Part shown: positions 22,438 through 34,389 of the stretch, piece by piece | Layout: each line of letters begins with the position of its first letter | How positions within the stretch are numbered: position 1 is the stretch's first letter | Origin: Phoronis australis | Lineage: Eukaryota; Phoronida; Phoronidae | DNA: 64,000 nucleotides | Reading direction: 5' to 3' | Assembly: GCA_002633005.1 (NCBI GenBank) | Contig: NMRA01000151.1 | Span: 349,337-413,336, forward strand | Position numbers and translations under genes: made by a program | The notes under the pieces: generated by a model | Told to the model about the DNA's origin: nothing | Database searches by the model: none | The model's input: only the letters and a program-made list of their open reading frames with translations

Positions 22438-22474
22438 GCAATTCAAGATGACGGAATCCTCCATCTTGAATTGC
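22438..22474. repeat. 37-bp palindrome in left arm
   Basis: GCAATTCAAGATG, then GGA-A-TCC at the centre, then CATCTTGAATTGC; only two facing pairs mismatch. The right arm has the related palindrome at 26402-26434, where CCGCCATCTTG (26422-26432) is the inverse of an AAGATGGCGG core, resembling the known YY1-binding motif. Confidence 0.8.
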
Positions 22475-23349
22475 AGCCCATTTTTTTAATTTTCAGATCC
22501 GTGACATAAAGGGTCATGCAATACATCATTTTTACCACTTTGTATGATGCTGAGTAGATTTTTGATAGTAAGTTATTGATACCGGGTCAATCTCAAGGTC
22601 GAATCAGAGGTTAAATGTAAAAAATGACTAACAATCCCAATGGTTAAAATTTTCCTACATTCCATGTTTTATTTTCTACACACAGACTTTTACGTAGTTT
22701 CTCAAAATGCTGATACTGATAGATTACAATGTACCAAAACTATGTTGTATACTGCAACTGACTTTTCTTCCCTTCAAGCTGTCTACCTTTGTAACTTCTG
22801 CCGTCTCTTTCATGAAAAGCGATTTAAGATTTATATCCGAAATTGATCTTACGCTCAATACAGGTATTTTAGAAAAATAGTAAAATCACACTTAAGCAAA
22901 GGTGCAAAATCTTTGAAAATATGCAGATAAATGCTAATAACAGATGGTTTATATATTGCTTGACAACGTGCAGGAGCTCAAAGCCAATGTCAAAATCATA
23001 GACAACTTAGCAATGTGGTGTCTGTCGTCAAAATTCATAACTTGATGATGTCATCACACAAATATACTAAGTGCTTAATTTTGTGTAATAATATACATTG
23101 TATTAATTTTGTATTATATTATCAAATGATTATAAAGTATAGCGAAGCTGAGTTGACGCCATACTTGAGAATTGCGTAAGAAGATGGTGAATGTGTGCTT
23201 AAGGATGCCCTGGTTTTACTAGTTTGGGTAAGTAACCTCGTTTCTGGAGTAGCATTGTCTCTGGCCCAACGAATTCAACATCATGTATGTGGCGCAGGCC
23301 GGAATCAAACGACACTTTGACTTGCCGTTACACTCTACTAGAATTATGG

Positions 23350-25980
23350 CAGTTCTGAGCTGATCAAGATTCTTTATGACTATGGCATAACAACATCCTA
23401 TGAGGAAGCTTTACGATTTCGAAAATCTGTAGCTAAGTTTGTGTCTGATAACAAGGATGAATACTACAAGAAATCTGGCATAAATGTAAAGAACGGTCCT
23501 ATGTTTAGCTGGGCTGACAGTATCAAATTAAAATACATTGGCGTGAGGTAGCTGACTATTCCCCGACTTGAGAAACAAGAAGCCTCCTCTGTGAGTGTTT
23601 CTCAACAATGTCTACAACTGAAACGTTACACGGGAACTTCAAAAGTGAACCATTCTATGCTTCCAGCGAAATCTCTCTCTCTCTACTGAAGAGTTACAGC
23701 TTCAGTATCAGGCAGTCATGTTCAGTCAGCTGAAAGCTGCTTCTTGGTTGTCATAAGTCTACGTGAATGACAGGCCACGTAAGTGGGCGGGCTTTAATGC
23801 TAAGCAAGGCCGACTGGTGGCAGGCGTGACCCAAAAGCCCAGGAAACTTTACATTTTCGGACCCCATGCTCACCCCGCCACAGTATTGACAATACTTGAA
23901 TATCTTGATTTCACTCTTAACAGTTTTGCAATGCACTTCATTCATCTCACCGACCTTTAATGGTATCAAACTGCAAGCCTAATACAGTCGAGTGACCCTC
24001 TTCGCTGGAGCAACGTCGTACTTCACTCAGCTGTGACGCACGCTCTCACGAGTTTCCTTGGTTGTATTGGAACACTGATGAAAATATCTTGTGTGGAAAT
24101 GCTCATAGGCTCGGCGTGTGCTGGAGTCAACTGCGTAGTAAACGGAGAGGCTTAGACAAATGTTTTACGGGCGAACCGTTTCATCACAGCCGTGTTACTG
24201 CATAATACATACTCAAATGCCACCAAGACGTTTGAAGAATTGAGAACTCGTCTGGAGATAGTTGGAGAACACCCCAGAGGGGGTTTTGGGTGGATTGTCT
24301 TGTTAAGCCAATACTGCTGCCTCTGATGTTTCTGCTTGGAGGGCGGGACGTTGACTTCTTTCTTGAACATGATTGTCTTAAGGTTATGTTGCCATATCTG
24401 TTCACAGCAGGTCACCGTAATTACGCACACTACCTGAGCTGATATATTCAATAAATGCAGCACCTTCCCTACAATGCCAAGGCAGATTTACTGAAAGGTG
24501 CTCACGTCTGTCGACAATCGGATGGCGAGACTGCAGTGGCGGCATTTCAGTTTGGATTTCAAACATATATCAAGCCGGTGGAATGTGCTGGAGGTATGAA
24601 GTGCATCTCAACAAGTGGCTGTGTGGGTGAAAAATTTCAATGTCTGTGCCCACCTTGACATTGCAATGTAAAGTGAAACTGCAGAAGAGCAGAAACTATA
24701 CAGAGAAGTGGACGAAGAAACAGCTAAGCGCAAGAAGAAAGGAGAGGGAAGAAGCAAAATGGACGATGAAGATAGGAGAAAGATTGCAGAGGAACTAACG
24801 AAACACAGACACCCGCTCACTGTGCAGTATCCGTGTGTCTACAACGTCTGCATTGGTCAAGTAGCTACACACGTAGTGAATGTCCAGGATGCCTTGATAA
24901 TCGGGAGTGAGCAGAGTAGTCAGTTCTGCACTTCGCTAAGCAGCGATTTTCGTAAAACAATCAAGAGAAAAGTCAAGACAATAGAGTTGCTGAAGAAGCC
25001 TGTCACTCTCAAGGGGAAGTCCATCTACAACACTGAGACGGCTACCTCAGGTTGGGTGATAAGATCATCCTGGTCACGTCTCTCAGTGTCCCTGTGGCAA
25101 ATCATTCTGCTCCAGATGTGGTGTCGGTTGATCTGGCTAGCTTCTGTATCAGTGTCCGGAACTACAGGCAATTTGGCGGCAAGCTTTTGTATACCAATAG
25201 CCCACTATCCTCCTCATTAAAGAAAATAGTTCTGATATGACCAGCAAACTATTTTTGCAAAGGATCCTGAAAGGTCAAGACGATAAATGGCTAAAGAAGT
25301 TCTACTAACCCTAAACTCCCTTCCATGCCGAAAAATTATTCTGTACAATATCAAGAACAAGGCTCTGCTCAAAAAACTTTGTAGCTATCCTCTGCCTCAG
25401 AACAACGAGCTTGTCAGCAAAAACAATTGGGCAGTTACCCATGCTGAAGCACACGTCATACCCTGCTGTTGCATGTAAAAAGCGGTGTCCACACAATCTC
25501 AATCCTCAGTGACGACGCCGATGTCGTTGTGCTATTGATTTATTGGACATCACAGATAAGTGTTGATGCCAAGATTCGAATGGATAAATGGAATGGTGAT
25601 ATCTTGGACATAAATGAAACAGTCCAGAGATTAGGACCCAGGGAAGACAGCCAACTCCTAGGAATTCATGCTATGTTCAGCGGCGAAACAGTACCCTGTC
25701 CCTTTGTAAAAGGAAAACTGACGGCCCTCAAAAGACTTGAAACTAATATAAAAGTCCTCGACCAGGTATTGGGGGGTATCTGGTGCGACAAACGCTGAGC
25801 TTTGGGAAAATGCGTATGCATTTTTCTTACCTCTGCATGGGCAGAATAGTTCCCAAACAATGAATGTGCCGCACCGAGTTCTACCCTGGGCGAGAGAATC
25901 CCCTACCAATAGCGGAAATGCCATCAACAGATGCCAGTGAGATTTTGATAAGATAGTATTTGACATTTCTTTTAAATTGA
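23350..25980 (+). pseudogene. Uncharacterised invertebrate protein family (SDD/PIN-like nuclease region), decayed
   Basis: Broken frames read in order. YGSSELIKILYDYG with YEEALRFRKSVAKF is at 23350-23530. ALTSFLGCIGTLMK is near 24050. A long segment ending WVDCLVKPIL, VMLPYLFTAGHRNYA is at 24190-24440. LLKGAHVCRQSDGE follows, then KMDDEDRRKIAEELTKH (24760), SSDFRKTIKRKVKTIELLKK and TLKGKSIYNTET. Last come ILSDDADVVVLLIYW (25500), MDKWNGDILDIN, QLLGIHAMFSGE and KGKLTALKRLE. I recall this block order from a large uncharacterised protein family present in many copies in lancelet, bivalve and coral genomes. The SDD..VV.L motif resembles PIN/FEN-type nucleases. Stops, frameshifts and missing ends make it inactive; no cysteine-rich tail follows here. 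Confidence 0.6.
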
Positions 25981-26540
25981 TGTTAATGATAATAAAACAA
26001 CATAACAGATGAGGAATGTACAAATGGGCATACATGTAGCATGTGCAACTACAGATGCATCAGTCACCTGTACAAGTCGAATACATGTACACGCATATTT
26101 CTTGTTCAGGAGAGGCAATATTGTAACTTCGGTCATTGAGACTTTTGTACGATAACTTGTTCTAGTATTTACCAATCCGTTATGATTAACAATGTGGAAT
26201 CTTAGAACGAATTTAGCAGAATTTGATAAGACATTGCACATACATTTAACATTTCATCCGGTCCTGGCGTGATAACATTTTGACCTCTGACCTCTCACTT
26301 GACCTTGAGTTGAGCTCCCATCCGCAAAATACTAACAGAAATGGATTCTACGTTCCAGAAAACATTAGGTACGATGTATTGCAAGACCTTGGATGTATGA
26401 ACTTCAAGAGATCGGCGGTATCCGCCATCTTGAATTGTGAAAATTGCTCAATGTTGCACAAAGTGAAACCTTGCTAATTTTGTTCTCTTTAGCACAGATA
26501 ATCAATTTCGAAAATAAATCTTTTCAGTAAACACCATTGC

Positions 26541-28863
26541 AAGATACCCTGCCCCTGCCAGTCTTCACGTAGTCAGAGTCTCATTCAATCTTCTTAAATT
26601 TCAAACTGCCGTTGTTTTCTGTAGACCTGACCCGTGACCCAAATGTTGTCCTTGCTTGAGAATGAGTCATTAGTTAAATTCAAGGATCACCATTGGCAGT
26701 GATTGGAACTGGTCTCATTCGTAAACAATGTAATCAAAGTTTTATGAAATTTTCTATTCATTCTTGTCCTTTAAATTGTTACTAACTGGACACAAATACA
26801 AAACTTTGTTCATGTCAGTTTCAATAGCAGACAGAGTTATGAACTGCTGGTTTCGAAATTCTGAACATTCGAAGTAATAAACTTTTGCAGGTAACGAACA
26901 TTTGGAGTAGTGAACCCTCGGAACAGTGACATTTAATATTTGAAATATTTTCCGTTAACTGAAGTTTGTTGCTCGTATGAAGTTTGCAAGACTGTGCACC
27001 TGTGACACTGATTGAAAAATGAAAACTATCTTCATTGACCATAGTTTTTTATCGATTTTAAGTCATTCATACCGCACTATACTTTACGAGAGATCTCGAT
27101 CTCGCTGCTATATGGTTTAGCTTGGCATCTACTTTGTCATTATAGTGTAGCCACCACGCGCGTTCTGACGATAAATAACTGTTCACGCCTAGTATTTACG
27201 ATTCTGCCATCTACGCAAACACCACTCGGTCGAAGTTGGCCGGTTACGGCCTGATGATTACGTGAGAAGCTTTAAGTGAGAAGCAAATTCAAAATTATAT
27301 CTAACTTAGTTTTCATTGCAGTTAGTAGTACCAGTAGATGGGGCCATGCCCTCATTGAACCCACCGTTGCTAAGCTTTGTCTGCGGTAATAATATAGTCA
27401 CTGGAATACAGTGTTGATTTCCCTTGCATGGAAAGAACACATGAATCTTGTGTCTGGTAGTATCTCGCTGAGTTCGCGCATCTTTTCTTTTGTCCCTGTT
27501 ATTCTTTTGATGAGGGCATGCAAAGCGTAGAGATAGACAAATCTCCTAGCGAAATCTCATAGGACCGTCACTGACGGACATTGTTTCATGCACCGTAGAG
27601 ACGTCTAGTGGGCGTGTGCACAATAAACAAAAACGTATCAAAATATAACTAGTGCCAACGTTCGAACAGAATTAAATACCAAGCTTTTTCTTATATTCTT
27701 TTCAAAATCTGTTTTGGTTTAAAAAATGGCACCTTAGAATGTTATACCTGGGACATTGATTGGTTTCACCAGGGGCAGAATATGATGGTGTCAGCCCGGT
27801 CTTGGCTTTGATCCGCACGGTATCCGCCTTTTTCACCCCCTCCTCTCAGTTTCCACCCATTGTCCTTTCTGCCCTCTCTGATGCCCCTCGGAAGCAACTG
27901 CCGTACTCCCGCGTTAGAATTCTCGTACAAACTACAAGGGGTACGGTGTAAACATTAACTCGACCAAGTTTGGGTTTCCCCAGGTTGCCACACCCCTCTG
28001 TTGCCATCGACAACTATTTTCATCATTCGGTCTCTATGTTGCAGTAAAAACATGTACTTCACATTGTACGTTCTTTTTTCTATGATAAACTTCAGTGGAT
28101 GAAGTGTACTACATAAAACACGGAGATGAGGTTACCGAACAAAAATCTGTTTTCCGTGTCTGTCATAGATGTCAGTCTATTCGAATGTTTTGTTCGAACG
28201 TTTGGTTAAACGCTTCTTAGTTCAAGCCCAGTTTTAGCCTTGGAAAAAGAAAAAAAAACTTTTCATCATTGTCCAGCACGAATACCACACACCCGTGCTC
28301 GTTCTTTTATGAACGCTGTAACGCCTGAAGATGGACGGAGAAATGACCGATCGTGCCAATGTAATTAAACTAGATGATGGTGTAAAAAACAATGGATTTT
28401 AGAAATGTTTTCTACCAACCTTGCTGTTAAATCATGATAAAATTGGTGAATAGGTTTCAATATGGAAACGACGTCATCTCCCTTATTTTCAATCGGATGC
28501 TCGAGACCCCGCTCAAAAAGTTGATTTCAACCGGTGGACCACTATTTCGCGCCAAGCATAGCCTCATGCTACATCAGATTCACTGCCAGTTATTCCCAAT
28601 GATGTGCATGTTTGACTACGATAGGAGATCGTAATAAAAAGGCAGTATTTTTACAGAAACAGGAGTCACTTTAACTGCCTGAGAACAAATAAGTATATAT
28701 TATAATGAAAAACTAATTCGCAGGCTTTAAATGCAGAACGACTCATGCTGTAGTTGTCAGACTGGACAAATTGATTACTTTAGTTCATCCACAATATCTA
28801 ATTTGAACGTTTTGCTTCCACTTTTTACTCGTCATTGAAGCCACCTCTCAATCCTTTCTGTAG
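26541..28863. other. Intron; no gene seen
   Basis: No coding domain recognised. Short open frames (27760-27951, 28434-28634) look like chance. It ends in a polypyrimidine tract and TCTGTAG acceptor for Ig exon 6. Confidence 0.5.
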
Positions 28864-29199
28864 GAGGACCCAAAGCTCTGACGGTTACAAGCACCATGGA
28901 AGGAACATGGGATGAGATCCAATCACTCTACATTACTTCCAGACCTGAATTTTTTCTACTCAACGTCATTGATTGCGAAACAGATCTTGTATATCCACCA
29001 AAAGATGTCGAGATAGAGTTCGGTAATTTGGAAGCCGGCATGAACATGAAACAGCCATCCAGGTCCACACCTGAGAGAGTTTCCAGAAGTTTGGAATTTA
29101 CACCAGTGGAGTCCATGAACTCCATAACACTATACTGCATTGCCAAAAACTTGCGCAGTAATGCCACAGCTCGAAAGGACATCAAATTATCCGTACCGT
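28864..29199 (+). CDS. Ig-like domain exon 6 (core Trp absent)
   Basis: Acceptor CTTTCTGTAG, donor GTAAGT, 336 nt, phase 1-1. It starts GGPKALTVT, like the other exons (xGPxxVxI). The first cysteine is in VIDCETD and the second in ITLYCIAKN. The position of the core tryptophan reads VEIEFGN, so it is replaced. SLEFTPVESMNS fits the E-F region. One NAT sequon. It is the longest of the seven and the most diverged; intact frame and splice sites argue that it is used. Confidence 0.8.
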
Positions 29200-29459
29200 G
29201 TAAGTAACAAAATGTAGTGTAATACGTAGCTCATATTGTTAAGACCCCTGTGTAAAAACACAAGTATGGCCTAAGTATCCATGCTTCAATTTCATTGTTT
29301 AGGTGGTACCAATACGACTGTGTTGCGAAAATGGTACTGTTTCAGACTGGGGCGTCGATCGCGGCTGTTGCTAAGTCTTACATGGAATGTGGCATTCGAA
29401 TAAGCTAAACTCGTTGAATCTCTGCATTAAGGGTTGTGTATGAGTCCTGTCAAAATATT

Positions 29460-31110
29460 AAATGGCTGTGCACCAACTTGTTAGGTGTACACCATACTTG
29501 GTTGACAACCAAGAAAAGTTCGTAACAAAACTCATGGATGTCAGCCAATCATTTAGATGTCACCTGAAATGGATTTCAACCAGCAAGCTAGACAGCACAC
29601 CACCTGGCAGAAAGGAATTAATACTCTAATGGCGTTAACAGAGCTGATTATTAAACAATCGGCGCAGTGTAGGAGGCTAGAGGGAGGGAGGAGTTGAGCC
29701 GCCCATGAATTTGGTTCCCAAATAGCAATCAACAGTTGCACCGCCTGCTGAGTAATTAGATAATGATCAGAGAGACAAATCGTGAGTAAGTTGCTTGCCA
29801 ACTAATAACCAATAGTTGCCCCTTGTGTGTTGAAATCGATACACAAAACGTACCGGGAGTGGCGTTGATGAAGTAATATCTCACGAGACATTATTCTGTG
29901 TGTCAACCGATACCGCACATCGAGGTCGACACGCGGGATAATGACTGCAATTATGGAGTAAGAGTGAGTGCATACTGAGCGTTCGTAAGTTGTTTGCCAT
30001 GAACAGTCAACAGTTGACCCACCTGGTGATGCATTAGAGACTGATCAAAATGTAGATATAGTTAGTTGGCAATCAACTGCCAATAGCTGCCACTCCTCTT
30101 AGTGGAAATGAAACGAGTGCATACTTGGAGTGAGCTGGTTGACGCCAACAAATAACCAATACATGCAGATGCTCTACCTGGTGAGAAATTAGATAGTGAT
30201 CAAACAGACATATGGAAAAATAGTTGGCTGCCAACTAACAAGCAAGCTTCCCCACCTGGTAGTGGAAACAAAATGAGTGGAGACTGTGAGTGAGTTGATT
30301 GGTTGCCAACTAACCACCAATATATCCCAACCTGGAAGACGAGTACTTATTGTGTGTGAGTTGGTTGGTTGTCATCTAAAAACTAATAGCTGCTGAAGTC
30401 CAAAGGTGAAACCACCTCAAAAATATAACTGCTGGTGCTGCAGTACAAGCCATCTAAAATACAAATTGCGAGTTAGTTTGTTGCCAACTAGAAACCAGTA
30501 ACTGCCCCAAGTGGCGCAAAAATTAGTGCTTACTGAGATTGAGTTGGTTGGTTGCCAACTAACAACCAATAGTTGCCCCACCTGGTACTGAGGTCCAAAC
30601 CATCTAAGAGAAAGGTGGAGAGTAAGTAGGTTAGATACCAGCGAACAACCAATTGCTTCCCCAACAGGTGGTTTCTGGGGGTAACTTAGTTGGTAGCCAT
30701 CTAACAACTAACAGGTGGTCGAGGAATTTGATCGTAACCAGTGATAGACAGTGAGTTAGTGGTTGCCAACAAACAAACGATAGCTGCCGTACCTGATGGT
30801 GCAAATACAATTAGGGCAGCGGAATGTGAGTTGGTACTGTCCCAACAAAATAAATGCCGACTGAGGTTGAGTTGCTTGCTGCCAACAGACATCCAATAGC
30901 TGCTCCACCTGGTGAGGAATTATATTGTGTGATAAGGTACGGATGGTGTGTTAGTTGGTTTCCAGTTAACAACCCATTGCTGCCCCACGTGGCCAGTGGT
31001 GGTATGACGAACCTGTTCAGGCTGGCGGTGAATCATTTTGTTGCCAACTAACCACTAATAACTGTTCCCACTCATTTTGTGGCGAACCAATCAGAGGAAC
31101 AGTTGGTTGT
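29460..31110. repeat. Degenerate minisatellite, unit roughly 60-115 bp, about 15 copies
   Basis: The phrase GTTGGTTGCCAACTAAC plus AACCAATAG and TGCCCCACCTGG recurs along the stretch; clear copies are at about 29797, 30227, 30303, 30480, 30551, 30763, 30878 and 31041. The unit core is quasi-palindromic (GTTGG/CCAAC) and followed by a CCAAT pentamer. Copies differ considerably, so the array is old. A stray copy near 31500 (ACAAGCAATAGGTGCCCCAC) suggests the array once reached further, to the mariner insertion. Confidence 0.75.
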
Positions 31111-31588
31111 CCGTCATCGCGTCTTCAAAGACATGATCGAATTCATTTCAGATTGAGAGTCTATACTTTTGAATCTCTGACATACGTTTTCAGAGTACGG
31201 CTCCTTTGCTTATAAATGATAGTCGTTTAATTTGGCAGCCTTTAATATGCAATTACCATGTTTCAGTAACGCAACTTGCAATGCTGGTCTAGGTTTAACA
31301 TAACATCAAGACTAATCCATCGCATGATGAAATCAGAAAACACTGTATAGATGAAGAGTTTCCCAGCATTACTTAGCTTTCATTGCAAGTTGGAATTTTG
31401 AAAATCTTAGTGCAAGTTGATTAAGAATTGATACACGTGAGAAAAGTTCTTATTCCTAAAAGTTGTGAAGTGTTAATCGGGTGTCAGACAGAAAGTTAAT
31501 CCACTTCTAATTACAAGCAATAGGTGCCCCACGTTGCTGAATGATTTCATGAGCAACTTTTAACTGTATTTTTAAATGATGGAACTTA

Positions 31589-32831
31589 CGAGGGTCGTTC
31601 AATAAGTTCTCGGCCTCACCAAGAAAACAACGCGATAGCAACTACTTTTGACTTTTATTGCTCAACATAATTTCCCGTTTTTCTTTCACCTGTGTTCCAG
31701 TTTTGCAATGCCTTCTTAAAAGAAACTTTTGTCAAGCCCCTCAAAATTATCATCCACTGCACTCATGACGTCATCATCGCTCACAAACTGGCGTCCACGC
31801 AGGTAGGCCTTCAAATGTGGAAACAAATACATTTAAAAGCAGACGGAGCCAGGTCTGGAGAATAGGTTGGGTGCGGAAGGATTTCAAAGCCACATCTAGT
31901 TGCTTCAGCCACCGCAACTTAGGCAGTAGGTGCTTTGTCTTGAAGCAACAGCACTTCATCCCGAAAATTTTCCGCGCCTCAATTCCTTTATTGCTTTTTT
32001 GAGTTTTTCCAAAAGTGGTGCATAGTAATTGCTAGTAACAATGTGTCCTCGTTGCAAGTAGTCGATAATCAGAATATCTTCGCTTTCCACAACACAGGGG
32101 CCATAACGTTGCCCGCAGAGGCACCCAACTTGAACTTTCTCGGGCTTGGTCAACCCACGTGTTCCTTTGCTGCTTTGATTCCGGGTCAAAGTGGTGGACC
32201 CATGTCTCATCCTGGGTTACAAGTCTTCTTAAAAAATTGGCTGGACCTGTTTGGAATCTTCCTAGAAGTTACTTTGAAATTTGCATTCTGCTCATTTTCT
32301 GATCCCGAGTTAACATTCTTGGCACCCATCGTGCGAAATATTCTCTCAGAATTTTAGAGACGGACCCCTTACTGACGCGAACAGTGTTTGCCAAATGTTG
32401 AACACTCAGTCGTCTGTATTTCATAACCATTACATGAATTTTATGCACATTTTCGACGATTTGGGACGTCCTGGACGAGGGTCATCTTCAACGCTTTGTC
32501 TACCCCTCTTGAAACAATCTGACCACCGTTTTACTGTGGAGTAGCTCGGGGAGTCATCTCCTAGTGTTTTTGTGCATCCCTTCATGAATATCTTTCGGTT
32601 TCATTCCTTTTTTACCCAAATACTTTATGACAGCACTCGTCTCCGTAATCTCCATGCTGCCAAATGTGTCGTCTGCTTTTTTGAAGCTGTGCCACCTAGC
32701 GACTGTTGACCGTACTAATTCAGCATCAACGCAGTACTGTTACGAAAGCTAAAATTTTACTATGGTGTGAAAAAAAATCACTTGCGTCCCTGTTTTCTGG
32801 GTGAGGCCGCGAACTTATTGAATGGCCCTCG
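31589..32831 (-). mobile_element. mariner transposon, complete ends, dead
   Basis: Inverted ends of 32 bp (31589-31620 CGAGGGTCGTTCAATAAGTT and 32800-32831) are flanked by TA on each side (31587-31588, 32832-32833), the Tc1/mariner target. Length 1243 bp, normal for mariner. The transposase reads on the minus strand. It sits next to the degenerate minisatellite. Confidence 0.9.
31700..32710 (-). pseudogene. mariner transposase, frameshifted
   Basis: Minus-strand blocks in order: a helix-turn-helix region with RLPELLHSKTVVRLFQEG-like sequence (about 32500), ETWVHHFDPE-type residues near 32190 and the WPLCCGKRRYSDY region. These overlap with another frame reading VESEDILIIDYLQRGHIV, SNYYAPLLEKLKKAIKELRRGK (32210-31956). 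Then follow LLLQDKAPT (the LLHDNAPAH equivalent) and PHPTYSPDLAPS. These are hallmark mariner DDE-transposase segments, including the motif region between the second and third catalytic acids. Multiple frameshifts and an asparagine-to-lysine change in the DNAP motif mean no active enzyme. Confidence 0.85.
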
Positions 32832-33174
32832 TATACTAGATAATTGCTGCTATAGTATATTGTGGCACCAGCAGGTGAATTTGGTGGTTGACAAATGATT
32901 TGATGACTGAAAGCAGATACTATTGTGAACAGTTGGTTCTATTCAGCCATTCGCTGTAGGCCATCGTTAATTCTCAATTTTTTTCTCGCTGAAAAAGAAA
33001 ATAACATAAAGAGGAATTGAAGGCGATCGGCGGATTTCAAACTCAGCGTAAAGTATTGTGTGATTGATAACACCTCTGTCCAATTTAATAGGAGGAAACT
33101 GAATCAACATGCTCACGAGTCTCATACTGGAATAAAACTTACAAAAATAGCGACGTTGCGTCCGCATCTCACGG

Positions 33175-33545
33175 ACTTCAGCTTGGCTTGTGGCGTTATC
33201 GTTATTCTGGCCAATTGCTGGAGTTTTGACCAGATGGCGCTGCATTGACGTCAGAACACCATCCCATACGTGTCACAATCGAATCTTAAACCACCTCTTT
33301 TTTAAAGAGAGACTCTCAATGCGCTTGTGGAGAGCTTCCTTTACACCCCTTCTGAACCAGGCTTCCTCACAGTCTAGGATAGTGACATCATCAGTATAGA
33401 AATCATGTCCAGAAGCGCACAGGTGGCTAAAAATAGCCGAATAATAAGTGTCCCCGTAACTAGGACGACGATGTTGTGACATACGCATTTTAATGGCCTG
33501 TTTCGTTTCGGGACAACTAGCTAAGCCGCCGTGTTTGGTCTTTTT
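33175..33545 (-). pseudogene. Penelope-like element, GIY-YIG endonuclease C-terminal fragment
   Basis: Minus strand: ETKQAIKMRMSQHRRPS, then YYSAIFSHLCASGHDF, DDVTILDCEEAWFRRGVKEA and HKRIESLSLKK, followed after a stop by HVWDGVL. The ETKQ..xxRxxQHRR, GHxF and W(F)RRGVKEA blocks are the conserved end of Penelope-like retroelements, where the GIY-YIG nuclease follows the reverse transcriptase. No RT is seen upstream (33546-34400 minus), so this is an isolated fragment. The remaining frame down to 32967 may be its untranslated tail. Confidence 0.7.
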
Positions 33546-34389
33546 CCCCGGACTAATATCAGGAGTTAAGTTTCATTTAAAAGAAAACAGATGATTTCAT
33601 TAGAGAGAATAAAACTTTTTCTATAGAAAGATGTCAGAAAAACTCACTTTTCAACTTTAAACAGTGGTGTAATTGTCCTTTGAAAATATGGACTTCAGCG
33701 CACGCAATCGCAATTTCCCACACGCAGTCACGGGTATTTAAGCTTTTCCGTCGATGTATAGATGGCGCAGTAATCAAGTCCTCCCTCATTAGCATATCAA
33801 ATTTGCATGCTGTAAATGGGAGTTTTCGAGATTCTCGTCAGTTGTTACATCGAAATGGCATAGTTATAACGGGAGTTTGTGACAGAAGAATTTCATTGTG
33901 ACGGATTTTATCCAGCAAGGATACTTCTGTGGGACACGTTTGTCTCGGCTCCGTTAATGAAGTAATGTTTAAGGAGTTGTCCGGCTTCTTCCATGAACTA
34001 AAGCGGAATATTGCGGATCGAATCGCCAGGAAACGGGTGGCGAAGAGCGACGTAGTGTTCCGCGCACTGAGCGTCATGCTCTGCGTGAAAGTTCACAGAA
34101 AATTTATTCGGCCATATCATATGGTGCTACCACAATTGGACTTGAGGAGTAAACATGACACTGACTTGCAACGCAGTGCAGTGTGCAATTCTACTTTTTG
34201 TATATGCACCGCGAGTCCTCTGGCTTCGTCACCGTGTCCTCTGCTAGTACAGCAGCCACTACCTGGAATACCAGCACTGAAAGCACCAGTGTCGCAAGTA
34301 GACGGAATCTTTTTCCCGGCCCCAGTTTAATGAGTCGTACCTCTGGACTCCCACCCCAGCCTTACCTGATCGGGGTTTACACGTACTGG
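33546..34389. other. No assigned feature
   Basis: The plus strand is open for 133 codons at 33929-34330, with FFHELKRNIADRIARKR as its most protein-like stretch, but I recognise no family. Confidence 0.4.

Larger units (their letters stand above)
22333..26540. mobile_element. Candidate DNA transposon with ~290-bp inverted arms carrying a PIN/CXC-family gene
   Basis: The segment 22333-22630 matches, in inverted orientation, 26255-26540. Shared blocks in order are TGCAATG, TTACTG, GAGAACAAAATTAGC, TTTGTG, CAATTCAAGATG, TGCAATACATC, CTCAAGGTC and TCAGAGGT. The arms are imperfect but collinear over their whole length. Between them lies, on the plus strand, a single decayed gene (23350-25980). 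The outer ends and target duplication are not resolved. An alternative is two independent insertions of one repeat in opposite orientation. Confidence 0.5.

Noticed and set aside
33929-34330. 133-codon plus frame as a protein-coding gene
   Set aside because: Composition is plausible in one short stretch only, with no family match and no splice evidence at its start.
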